Origin: UBA1737 sp964474685
GTDB lineage: Bacteria; Bacillota_I; Bacilli_A; ML615J-28; CAG-313
DNA length: 15,528 nucleotides
NCBI GenBank assembly: GCA_964474685.1
Contig: CAYYTE010000030.1
Location: 1-15,528 of the forward strand
Reading direction: 5' to 3'
This document shows, piece by piece, positions 1-5,079 of the stretch (the first letter of the stretch is position 1; each line of letters begins with the position of its first letter). The notes under the pieces were generated by a model. The model was given only the letters and a program-made list of their open reading frames with translations. It was not told where the DNA came from and did no database searches. Position numbers and translations under genes: made by a program.

Positions 1-432
1 ATAAGAGAATATTATCGAACAGTATCCAATCATAATGGTATGGAAATAACAACAAGCTTATTAGACAAAGAATTCAAAGGCTTTTGTTTTACAAACCTAG
101 TTGATTTTGATGCCTTATATGGCCATAGAAGAGATGTAGAAGGCTATAAGAATGCGATTGAAGAGTTTGATAATGATTTAACAGAATTCATCTCTAAAAT
201 GAGAGATGATGATTTATTAATGATTGCATCCGATCATGGGAATGACCCGGTTCATAAAGGAACAGACCATACAAGAGAGTATGTACCTTTGATTTGTTAT
301 CACAATCATATTAAAGGGGGTGTATTATCCGACCGCGATACTTTCGCGACTATTGGAGCTACCATTTGTGATAACTTTGATTGTTGTAATCCGGGAATTG
401 GAAAGAGTATATTAAAGGAAGTGATAAAATGA
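1..432 (+). CDS. deoB: Phosphopentomutase, C-terminal part (cut by window edge)
   Basis: Phosphopentomutase interconverts ribose (or deoxyribose) 1-phosphate and 5-phosphate in cytoplasmic nucleoside salvage. The reading frame is open from base 1, so the gene starts outside the window and about 143 codons are present. The visible part carries the family's C-terminal signatures: FTNLVDFDALYGHRRD, then SDHGNDP and GTDHTREYVP. The Asp and His residues of the DHGND and DHTRE blocks belong to the two-metal site of the alkaline-phosphatase superfamily (family knowledge). The stop codon TGA at 430-432 overlaps the start of the next gene as ATGA, so the two are probably one transcript and translationally coupled. 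No frameshift is visible. The identification is firm because these motifs are close to the family consensus. Confidence 0.95.
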   Translation: MREYYRTVSNHNGMEITTSLLDKEFKGFCFTNLVDFDALYGHRRDVEGYKNAIEEFDNDLTEFISKMRDDDLLMIASDHGNDPVHKGTDHTREYVPLICYHNHIKGGVLSDRDTFATIGATICDNFDCCNPGIGKSILKEVIK

Positions 433-1373
433 GAGAGAGAGTTGAATTAGATTATATAAATAATACAAAATTAGTTACTTATATTTGGACAAATCCGAAT
501 CTAGCTACCATTGGTAGTGTTCAACTTGTCCATGGAATGGCAGAAAACATTTTACGTTATGATGCTTTTGCCAACTTCCTAGCAAATCATGGATTCTTTG
601 TTGTAGGTTGTGATCACTATGCACATGGTGAATCAGCAACTTCCATTGAAAAAATAGGTGTTATTGAAAACGTAGACTTTATGTCTACGATTATCGAAGA
701 TATCAAGTTTGTTCATAATACCTACCGAGATGAATTCAAGCGTTATCCTTCCTGCCTATTTGCCCATAGTATGGGCTCGATGGCAGCAGAAAGATACATT
801 GAATTACATCCAAGGGATTTTGATAAACTCGTATTATCTGGTTCGGACATCTATGATAGTCGTTATGGCTTATTAAAAATATTAGCAAAAAACTATATGA
901 ACTTTCATGGAGCCATCTCTTATTCAAAAAAAATAGAGAAACTTACTATGGGAGGCTTAAACAGACCTTTTCAAAAGAAAGGTGAGGGAGAACTCGCTTG
1001 GTTATCAAGTAATAAAGCCAATGTAGAAGAATATAAGAAGAACCCATATTGTAATAAACAATATCCGGTGAATTACTATTATTCTTTAGCAAAGACTTTA
1101 AAGCAAATTAAAAAGAAAAAGAATCTAAATATAATTAATCCAAATCTGGAAATATTGATACTTGCGGGGGAAGATGATCCTGTTACGAACTTTACTAAAT
1201 CAACTAGAAAGCTCCACAAGATGTATCAGAAAGCAGGTTTATGTACAAACGTGATTATCTATCCTGATTGTCGTCATGAGGTATTAAATGAACAACTTTG
1301 TGTAAGGGATATTGTTTATCATGATGTGCTAAACTTCTTTACGAATATTGATCCAAATCATGTTCGTTATTAA
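429..1373 (+). CDS. Alpha/beta hydrolase, lysophospholipase / monoacylglycerol lipase type
   Basis: This is a 314-residue serine hydrolase of the Hydrolase_4 (lysophospholipase-like) group. The oxyanion-hole segment LVHGMAENILRYDAFANFL lies at residues 33-51, and the next strand ends in GCDHYAHGES (60-69), typical of monoacylglycerol lipases. The nucleophile elbow is AHSMG with Ser114 (usual form GHSMG). The likely acid is Asp250 in GEDDPV, and the likely base is His283 in CRHEVLNE. No signal peptide or membrane segment is seen, so it is probably cytoplasmic. The natural ester substrate cannot be told from sequence. It starts inside the deoB stop codon, and a purine-rich stretch just upstream (ggaagtgataaa) may serve as the ribosome binding site. 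It is the last plus-strand gene before the terminus region. Confidence 0.85.
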   Translation: MRERVELDYINNTKLVTYIWTNPNLATIGSVQLVHGMAENILRYDAFANFLANHGFFVVGCDHYAHGESATSIEKIGVIENVDFMSTIIEDIKFVHNTYRDEFKRYPSCLFAHSMGSMAAERYIELHPRDFDKLVLSGSDIYDSRYGLLKILAKNYMNFHGAISYSKKIEKLTMGGLNRPFQKKGEGELAWLSSNKANVEEYKKNPYCNKQYPVNYYYSLAKTLKQIKKKKNLNIINPNLEILILAGEDDPVTNFTKSTRKLHKMYQKAGLCTNVIIYPDCRHEVLNEQLCVRDIVYHDVLNFFTNIDPNHVRY

Positions 1374-1397
1374 AGAATATTCTATCCTATAATTATG

Positions 1398-1433
1398 TAA
1401 TAACTCCATAGTATTTGTGCTATGGAGTTATTA
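1398..1433 (+). terminator. Hairpin, possible terminator of deoB-hydrolase operon
   Basis: A perfect 14-bp inverted repeat (arms 1398-1411 and 1420-1433) with an 8-base loop starts 24 bases after the hydrolase stop. The expected U-run does not follow directly. The next bases are cagtttagaaaaa, and a T8 run comes only at about 1447-1454. It may act as a weak intrinsic terminator, or as an RNA-stabilising 3' hairpin. Confidence 0.5.
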
Positions 1434-1487
1434 CAGTTTAGAAAAATTTTTTTTAATTTTTTAAAAGAGAAGAAAATCATCCCTAAT

Positions 1488-1545
1488 TTATAGCGCTCCA
1501 ATAGATAACTACTCACCTATTTAAGTTTCGATTGATTTAGGGAGG
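1488..1545 (+). repeat. Dispersed ~60-bp intergenic repeat, copy F (diverged)
   Basis: It begins with AGCGCTCCAAT, runs through GATAACTACTCACC and AAGTTTCGA, and ends GATTTAGGGAGGGTTAT. Aligned to copies B and C it keeps the order 5' AGCGYTC, TAATTA-like core, TTTCGA, GGGTTAT. About 18 of 29 core positions match copy B. Assignment is by eye, and it is one of the more diverged copies. Confidence 0.5.
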
Positions 1546-1569
1546 GTTATAAATAAAGGATTATTCTAA

Positions 1570-1623
1570 TTTTATAAAACAAGGAGATAACCTTATTTCG
1601 GTTATAGAAACTGTTTTATAAAA
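1570..1623. repeat. Composite stem-loop near terminus
   Basis: Perfect 12-bp arms TTTTATAAAACA (1570-1581) and TGTTTTATAAAA (1612-1623) enclose a second 6-bp hairpin ATAACC (1587-1592) / GGTTAT (1600-1605). It lies between repeat copies F and E with no gene next to it. It could be an extruded cruciform, an RNA structure or a protein site; the sequence does not decide. Confidence 0.65.
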
Positions 1624-1638
1624 GATAGATGAATAACT

Positions 1639-1694
1639 AATAACAATCAATTATTCAAACGATTTAAGAAGGGTTTGATTAATTGATTGTTATT
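1639..1694. repeat. Long inverted repeat, 22-bp stem with one mismatch
   Basis: The arms are 1639-1660 and 1673-1694. The outer 15 bp (AATAACAATCAATTA and its complement) are perfect, then one T/T mismatch, then 6 bp (TCAAAC / GTTTGA). The loop is 12 bases, 1661-1672. The stem is too AT-rich and lacks a proper U-run for a standard terminator. Confidence 0.7.
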
Positions 1695-1742
1695 TATAAT
1701 CTCACAATAGATTTCAATCATATAAGTATCTAGCTTATTATC

Positions 1743-1803
1743 TATCGCTTGTTACAGAGACTGGATGGATAATTATTCAAGTATTTTAATTCAAGCGCTA
1801 TTA
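1743..1803 (+). repeat. Dispersed ~60-bp intergenic repeat, copy E (diverged)
   Basis: TATCGCTT at the 5' end is followed by GGATGGATAATTATTCAAG, TATTTTAATTCAAGCGCT and ATTACATAAACC. It matches the TGGATGAGTAATTAT core and the ...TTCGAACGCT 3' end of copy B, with CAAGCGCT in place of CGAACGCT. It has the same orientation as the other copies. Confidence 0.55.
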
Positions 1804-1836
1804 CATAAACCTTTATCAGAATTAGTAAACCTATAG

Positions 1837-1865
1837 TTATGAACATTTAAATTAAGTTATCAACA
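1837..1865 (+). promoter_or_regulatory. Two DnaA-box-like nonamers
   Basis: TTATGAACA (1837-1845) and TTATCAACA (1857-1865) each differ by one base from the DnaA box TTATNCACA. They lie about 50 bp from dif. In such AT-rich DNA near-matches are expected often, so this is only suggestive. Confidence 0.25.
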
Positions 1866-1913
1866 CACTAGTTTAAATATAAATAAATATAGGTTTTACT
1901 TAGGTTTTTTATA

Positions 1914-1941
1914 AGTTAACATAATATATATTATAGGAAGT
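1914..1941 (-). other. dif: dif site, XerC/XerD chromosome-dimer resolution
   Basis: Read on the minus strand, the 28 bp are an arm ACTTCCTATAA, a 6-bp centre TATATA, and an arm TTATGTTAACT. From memory, the Bacillus subtilis dif is identical in layout and differs at only two positions. The TTATGTTAA half is also the XerD arm of E. coli dif. The 11-6-11 architecture, the location in a gene-free stretch and the convergence of flanking genes here all agree. XerC/XerD recombinases (called CodV/RipX in B. subtilis) would cut here to resolve chromosome dimers before division. This places the window at the replication terminus. Confidence 0.9.
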
Positions 1942-2131
1942 AAAATACATTTCTTTTTTAACTTGTTTTAAGTGTTAAACTCTATCATATAATTTATTTA
2001 AGTATCTTTTTTGGTATTAAATTCTTTAATTTACATAATTAAACATATTCTTTTATTAATATTTGACTATGTTTAATTTTTACAATTTTAAAACTAAAAT
2101 ACCTCAAAATTTGAGATATTTTGAATTATAG

Positions 2132-2169
2132 TTATCCACACGACTATTTATTAGGTTTAATGTGGAAAA
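2132..2169. promoter_or_regulatory. DnaA-box pair (one perfect, one near match)
   Basis: TTATCCACA at 2132-2140 is a perfect DnaA box on the plus strand. TTTTCCACA on the minus strand (2161-2169) is a one-mismatch box facing it. No replication genes are near and gene orientation is convergent, so an origin is unlikely. A DnaA-binding role is possible but unproven. Confidence 0.35.
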
Positions 2170-2311
2170 CGTTAAAATATGGCCTAAAATCGGTTAAAAA
2201 TTGAAAATAATATCCTTTATGAGGATTTATTTCTTTAGTTTATTGTAATATTTCATATTTTATACTCTATTTACCTATTTTACTTTGTATTTATACAATC
2301 TTATATCCATC

Positions 2312-2360
2312 CAGTGAGTGAATACCCACTTATTCTTATCTTGAGCGCTTATAGAAAGGT
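2312..2360 (+). repeat. Dispersed ~60-bp intergenic repeat, copy G (diverged)
   Basis: GAGTGAATA, then TTATTCTTATC, then TTGAGCGCTTATAGAAAGG line up with GAGTGGGTAATTA ... TTTCGAACGCTTATAGAGGGG of copy C. The 3' half is clearest. It abuts the start of the 21-bp tandem repeat. Confidence 0.55.
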
Positions 2361-2425
2361 ATGCTTATGCTAGGCAACGCTATGCTTATGCTAGGCAACG
2401 CTATGCTTATGCTAGGCAACGCTAT
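2360..2425 (+). repeat. 21-bp perfect tandem repeat ending at assembly gap
   Basis: The unit ATGCTTATGC TAGGCAACGCT (21 bp, shown split) occurs three times without a mismatch, then AT and the N run. Because 21 is a multiple of three the array reads as repeated MLMLGNA, but there is no ribosome binding site or flanking coding sequence. The true copy number is hidden by the gap. Confidence 0.85.
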
Positions 2426-2525
2426 NNNNNNNNNNNNNNNNNNNNNNNNNNNNNNNNNNNNNNNNNNNNNNNNNNNNNNNNNNNNNNNNNNNNNNNNNNN
2501 NNNNNNNNNNNNNNNNNNNNNNNNN
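2426..2525. other. Assembly gap of 100 N
   Basis: Exactly 100 N, the usual placeholder for a scaffold gap of unknown length. The left edge is inside the 21-bp tandem array, and the right edge starts inside dispersed-repeat copy D. Repeats on both sides explain why assembly failed. The real distance and content are unknown. Confidence 0.95.
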
Positions 2526-2570
2526 TGGGTAATTACTAAGGTTTTATTGTTTCGAACGCTTATAGAGGGG
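2526..2570 (+). repeat. Dispersed ~60-bp intergenic repeat, copy D (5' end in gap)
   Basis: From the first base after the gap, 55 bp (2526-2580) are identical to 2858-2912, covering copy C and the first bases beyond it. The core TTTCGAACGCTTATAGAGGGG is intact. Its 5' end is lost in the N run. Confidence 0.8.
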
Positions 2571-2755
2571 TTATTCTTTTAGGAATAAATTATGAATTGT
2601 ATGTTTAGTTTGATGTATGGTCTTAAATATCTATAATTTGATTGGAATCATCATTGATCATTATATTAACAGGATAGTTGGGATAGGAATAACCAAGTAT
2701 GTTGTTTGATACAATCATTAATTGTTTTTTAACTTTTGAATTAATATGAACAATT
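2571..2755 (-). pseudogene. Decayed duplicate of the 3' end of the PHP phosphatase gene
   Basis: The minus strand encodes a remnant of the C-terminus of the PHP protein encoded at 2903-3751. It reads VKKQLMIVSNNILGYSYPNY, then PVNIMINDDSN, corresponding to residues ~212-250 of the intact protein (RKKQVMIESNNTLGYSYPNY ... PVKIMINDDSH). The terminal HNLFLKE plus TAA stop matches HDLFQKE. About 27 bp coding for DFWKYVSNY have been lost between two short AAT-TAT-like direct repeats, and there is another loss before the C-terminal end. No start, N-terminus or metal-site residues other than NDDS remain, so it cannot be functional. It arose by duplication of the gene end together with repeat C/D. 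The upstream limit is approximate. Confidence 0.75.
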
Positions 2756-2776
2756 TTAATATAATTTAGATAAAAT

Positions 2777-2806
2777 AAAAATGAACCAACAGGAATGTTG
2801 GTTCAT
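2777..2806 (-). terminator. Rho-independent terminator after the PHP gene
   Basis: A perfect 11-bp stem, ATGAACCAACA (2781-2791) with TGTTGGTTCAT (2796-2806) and a 4-base loop, is followed on the minus strand by TTTTATTTTA. It lies about 100 bases after the PHP stop, with repeat copy C between them. Confidence 0.8.
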
Positions 2807-2849
2807 GATGATTACTATAAATAATATCTGTAATTACTGATTATTATAA

Positions 2850-2902
2850 AGCTTGAGTGGGTAATTACTAAGGTTTTATTGTTTCGAACGCTTATAGAGG
2901 GG
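2850..2902 (+). repeat. Dispersed ~60-bp intergenic repeat, copy C
   Basis: AAGCTTGAGTGGGTAATTAC, then TAAGGTTTTATTG, then TTTCGAACGCTTATAGAGGGG. The ends form an imperfect inverted repeat (AAGCTTGAG against TTCGAACGCTT). It ends directly against the PHP stop codon at 2903-2905. Confidence 0.8.
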
Positions 2903-3751
2903 TTATTCTTTTTGGAATAAATCATGAGTTAGATGAATTCCTAATTCATTTGCCATTTGATATGTTTCTCTAGTTGCATCATCTTGAATATTGATTACTT
3001 GATGGGAATCATCATTGATCATAATCTTAACTGGGTAATTGGATACATATTTCCAAAAATCATAATTGGGATAGGAATACCCAAGTGTGTTGTTTGATTC
3101 AATCATTACTTGTTTCTTACGTAAGACACAGTTTCTGATTCCATTGGCATTCATTTCAATTACAACATCATTCTTTATTGCACAGTGGATAATTTCATTT
3201 GTAATCTCTTTCGCAAAGTTATCAAATACTTTATAACCCCAAATAAAGATATCTGGATGAGCAAGTATTTTAAAATATCCCGTATTCATTGCTTCAATTA
3301 CTGTATCTTTATAGTTTATTAAATCATTTTTTGTTAATGGTAAATAGATACTATAATAGATTAATTCATTCTCTTTGTTGTATTTTTCTATATAATGCTG
3401 CCCTAATATCAAATAATCGAGCTCTTTTAAATATTTAGGGTAATAATTAACCATATAGTGAAAATATTCCGATTCTAGGGCTGAATAGGCCTTAAAATAG
3501 GTTTTGTAGTCCTCTTTTACCTTTGTTACAGTTGGTAAGTATATGTTTTTATAATCCTCTTCGGACATTCTTCTGGTATGAAATTTATCTTTAATAGCAT
3601 CAGGAAGTGGCATATGATCTGACATTCCAAACGCTTTATAGTGAAGTGATTTTGCTTTTTCAAAATATTGTTCAATGGTACCTGTCGCATGCTTGCACAA
3701 ATAACAATGGGTATGGTAGTTGGTATCAATTATTATGTCTTTATTCTTCAT
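2903..3751 (-). CDS. PHP-domain phosphatase, histidinol-phosphatase (HisK) type
   Basis: This 282-residue metal-dependent phosphatase of the PHP superfamily has the motif set of HisK/HisJ-type histidinol-phosphatase, which removes phosphate from L-histidinol phosphate. Visible metal-site motifs, in order, are NYHTHCYLCKHA (His13, His15, His21), SDH (44-46), ALESEYF (Glu93), GQH (His119), LAHPD (His165), EMNANG (Glu199) and INDDSH (Asp248, His250). Length fits the family. No other histidine-biosynthesis gene is in view, so the true substrate could differ and I give no symbol. The start codon overlaps the stop of the upstream Fic-like gene as ATGA, implying translational coupling. A weak AGGAG lies about 14 bases upstream. 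A broken copy of its 3' end lies at 2571-2755. Confidence 0.8.
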   Translation of the reverse strand: MKNKDIIIDTNYHTHCYLCKHATGTIEQYFEKAKSLHYKAFGMSDHMPLPDAIKDKFHTRRMSEEDYKNIYLPTVTKVKEDYKTYFKAYSALESEYFHYMVNYYPKYLKELDYLILGQHYIEKYNKENELIYYSIYLPLTKNDLINYKDTVIEAMNTGYFKILAHPDIFIWGYKVFDNFAKEITNEIIHCAIKNDVVIEMNANGIRNCVLRKKQVMIESNNTLGYSYPNYDFWKYVSNYPVKIMINDDSHQVINIQDDATRETYQMANELGIHLTHDLFQKE

Positions 3752-4836
3752 TGTTGGTCTTTATTCTCCTGCTTCTCTTCTATTTTTAGTTTAATCCATT
3801 GAGCATTTCTGCCGGTACTTAAAGGTTTAATAATATTTTGATCCTTTAGTTTATTTAATGTTCTTGTAATTGTCATTGAACTTGCTGAAGGATAAGAATT
3901 TCTTACATCTTCTTTTGTGAATATTGTACCCATTTCAGTTAAGATAATTTGTTCTAAATGGTCACTTTTATACGCCTTATGGTTAAAATTCGTTTTTTGA
4001 AGGAGTTTCGTATAACTTGTATAACCATCATTAATAATTTGAAATATTAAAGAACTTACTTTACTAAAATCTAAAGGTAAATCGGGATATTGAATGGATG
4101 CTTTGGTTAATTCTTTGTTAATGGAATCGAAATAAGGCTCGAAAGTTTTAAAAAAGCTAACATAATAGAAACAATCAATCTTATTTAAGAAAAGCATATG
4201 ATAAAGAGCAAGCATACTAGCAACCTTATTGACCTCATCTGATGTAAAAGGTTTTATATACGATATTTCCATAAAACAAATAGTAGATAGAATAATCGGT
4301 TCATATATTTTTCTTCGAATCGATAGTTCATAACGATCTAATAAATGATTAAAGAAACTTCTATGACTTTTTGTGTATTCTTGTTCTTTGAATTTGGATG
4401 TTACAAATGGACTCATATCGTATTGTACTTTTGTTTTATCAAAGATTTTAACTAAATAATTAAAAATATCACTACAATTATAAAAATTATTTGACCTACT
4501 TAAATTCTGAATCAAATTTAGGGCATTATATACTTGTAATGCTCTTGTTTCTTCTTTAGTACGATTCATTGATTTTTGTTTTATCAATTGTTTTATACGA
4601 AATTCACTTAAATCAAGCTTTAAGTAGTTACAAACCCATAAAGTATCTTCAAGTAATTGTTGTTCATGATAAATTGCACCATCTTTTTTTAATAGTTCTT
4701 TATAATATAAATTACTACCAATGGATTCATAGGTCTTTAAAATTAATAATAATAATTCCTTTGGCATGGGAAAAAGGGTAACAAGTGAAAAATTATCAAA
4801 CATATCACTAACTTGTTCTTTTACTATCTCTTTCAT
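3748..4836 (-). CDS. Fic-like domain protein with degenerate active site and C-terminal winged helix
   Basis: This 362-residue protein of unassigned function has a segment at about 180-220 (PIILSTICFMEISYIKPFTS, then DEVNKVASMLALYHMLFLNK). It has the spacing and hydrophobic pattern of the Fic core, normally a helix, then HPFxxGNGRxxR, then a helix. Here the catalytic His is Lys195, GNGR is replaced by EVNK, and the last Arg by Ser, so AMP transfer from ATP is not expected. The all-helical N-terminal ~150 residues are compatible with a Fic fold. Residues ~290-352 (LTEMGTIFTKEDVRNSYPSA, SSMTITRTLNKLKDQNIIKP) look like a winged helix-turn-helix, so a DNA-binding regulator is plausible. ATG with GGTGATGGT just upstream is a reasonable start. 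It is coupled to the PHP gene and has its own promoter. The Fic assignment is by motif only. Confidence 0.6.
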   Translation of the reverse strand: MKEIVKEQVSDMFDNFSLVTLFPMPKELLLLILKTYESIGSNLYYKELLKKDGAIYHEQQLLEDTLWVCNYLKLDLSEFRIKQLIKQKSMNRTKEETRALQVYNALNLIQNLSRSNNFYNCSDIFNYLVKIFDKTKVQYDMSPFVTSKFKEQEYTKSHRSFFNHLLDRYELSIRRKIYEPIILSTICFMEISYIKPFTSDEVNKVASMLALYHMLFLNKIDCFYYVSFFKTFEPYFDSINKELTKASIQYPDLPLDFSKVSSLIFQIINDGYTSYTKLLQKTNFNHKAYKSDHLEQIILTEMGTIFTKEDVRNSYPSASSMTITRTLNKLKDQNIIKPLSTGRNAQWIKLKIEEKQENKDQQ

Positions 4837-4857
4837 ACCATCACCAACCTTTATATA

Positions 4858-4886
4858 AGTATACCTTTTTTTATAAAAAAAAGCAA
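4858..4886 (-). promoter_or_regulatory. Sigma-A-type promoter for Fic-like/PHP operon
   Basis: On the minus strand, -35 TTGCTT (4881-4886) and -10 TATACT (4858-4863) are separated by exactly 17 bp of A/T runs. Transcription would begin near 4851, giving a short leader of about 15 bases. Repeat copy B lies about 28 bp upstream of the -35. Confidence 0.7.
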
Positions 4887-4913
4887 AATATTAACTTTAT
4901 ATAAACCGCCTAA

Positions 4914-4972
4914 AATCGTTTGGATGAGTAATTATCTAACCTTTTTAGTTTCGAACGCTTAAAAACGGGTTG
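4914..4972 (+). repeat. Dispersed ~60-bp intergenic repeat, copy B
   Basis: AATCGTTTGGATGAGTAATT, then ATCTAACCTTTTTAG, then TTTCGAACGCTTAAAAACGGG. It sits between the terminator of the mutS operon (5015-5051) and the promoter of the Fic-like gene. The ends are imperfectly inverted (TCGTTTGGA against TTCGAACGCTT). Confidence 0.75.
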
Positions 4973-5014
4973 TTTTAATTATTTTATTGAAATTTTTCAT
5001 TTTTTTAAAAAAAG

Positions 5015-5051
5015 TAATAAAAACAGCCTTCAACCTTAAATGGTTGAAGGC
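5015..5051 (-). terminator. Rho-independent terminator of the mutS-to-PAP2 operon
   Basis: A perfect 10-bp stem, GCCTTCAACC (5026-5035) with GGTTGAAGGC (5042-5051) and a 6-base loop, is followed on the minus strand by TGTTTTTATT. It starts about 29 bases after the PAP2 stop. Confidence 0.9.
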
Positions 5052-5079
5052 ATATTTTCGTATATTTTTATACTTATTT

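Larger units (their letters stand above)
1434..2311. other. Gene-free terminus region with dif and stem-loops
   Basis: No credible coding frame lies on either strand here. The stretch is strongly A+T-rich, especially 1900-2290. It holds two dispersed-repeat copies (F, 1488-1545; E, 1743-1803), two long hairpins between them, the dif site at 1914-1941, and a few DnaA-box-like nonamers. There is a small near-palindrome at 2097-2120 (AATACCTCAAA / TTTGAGATATT). No tRNA or rRNA was recognised. Confidence 0.75.

Noticed and set aside
736..927. Minus-strand open frame inside the hydrolase gene
   Set aside because: Antisense to a clear alpha/beta hydrolase, with no supporting signals.
1488..1515. 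Copy F read as an inverted copy of the dispersed repeat
   Set aside because: The reverse complement does give GGTGAGTAGTTAT and AGCGCT, but spacing is about 10 bp short. The forward reading aligns over a longer stretch, including TTTCGA and GGGTTAT.
1434..2311. Replication origin
   Set aside because: AT-richness and DnaA boxes suggested it, but flanking genes converge, no dnaA/dnaN/rpmH is near, and a dif site is present.
2360..2425. CRISPR array
   Set aside because: The 21-bp units are directly adjacent, with no spacers, and there are no cas genes.
2361..2582. Open frame through the tandem repeat and N gap (MLMLGNA repeats)
   Set aside because: It is open only because the unit is 21 bp and the gap is unknown sequence. 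There is no ribosome binding site and no recognisable protein.
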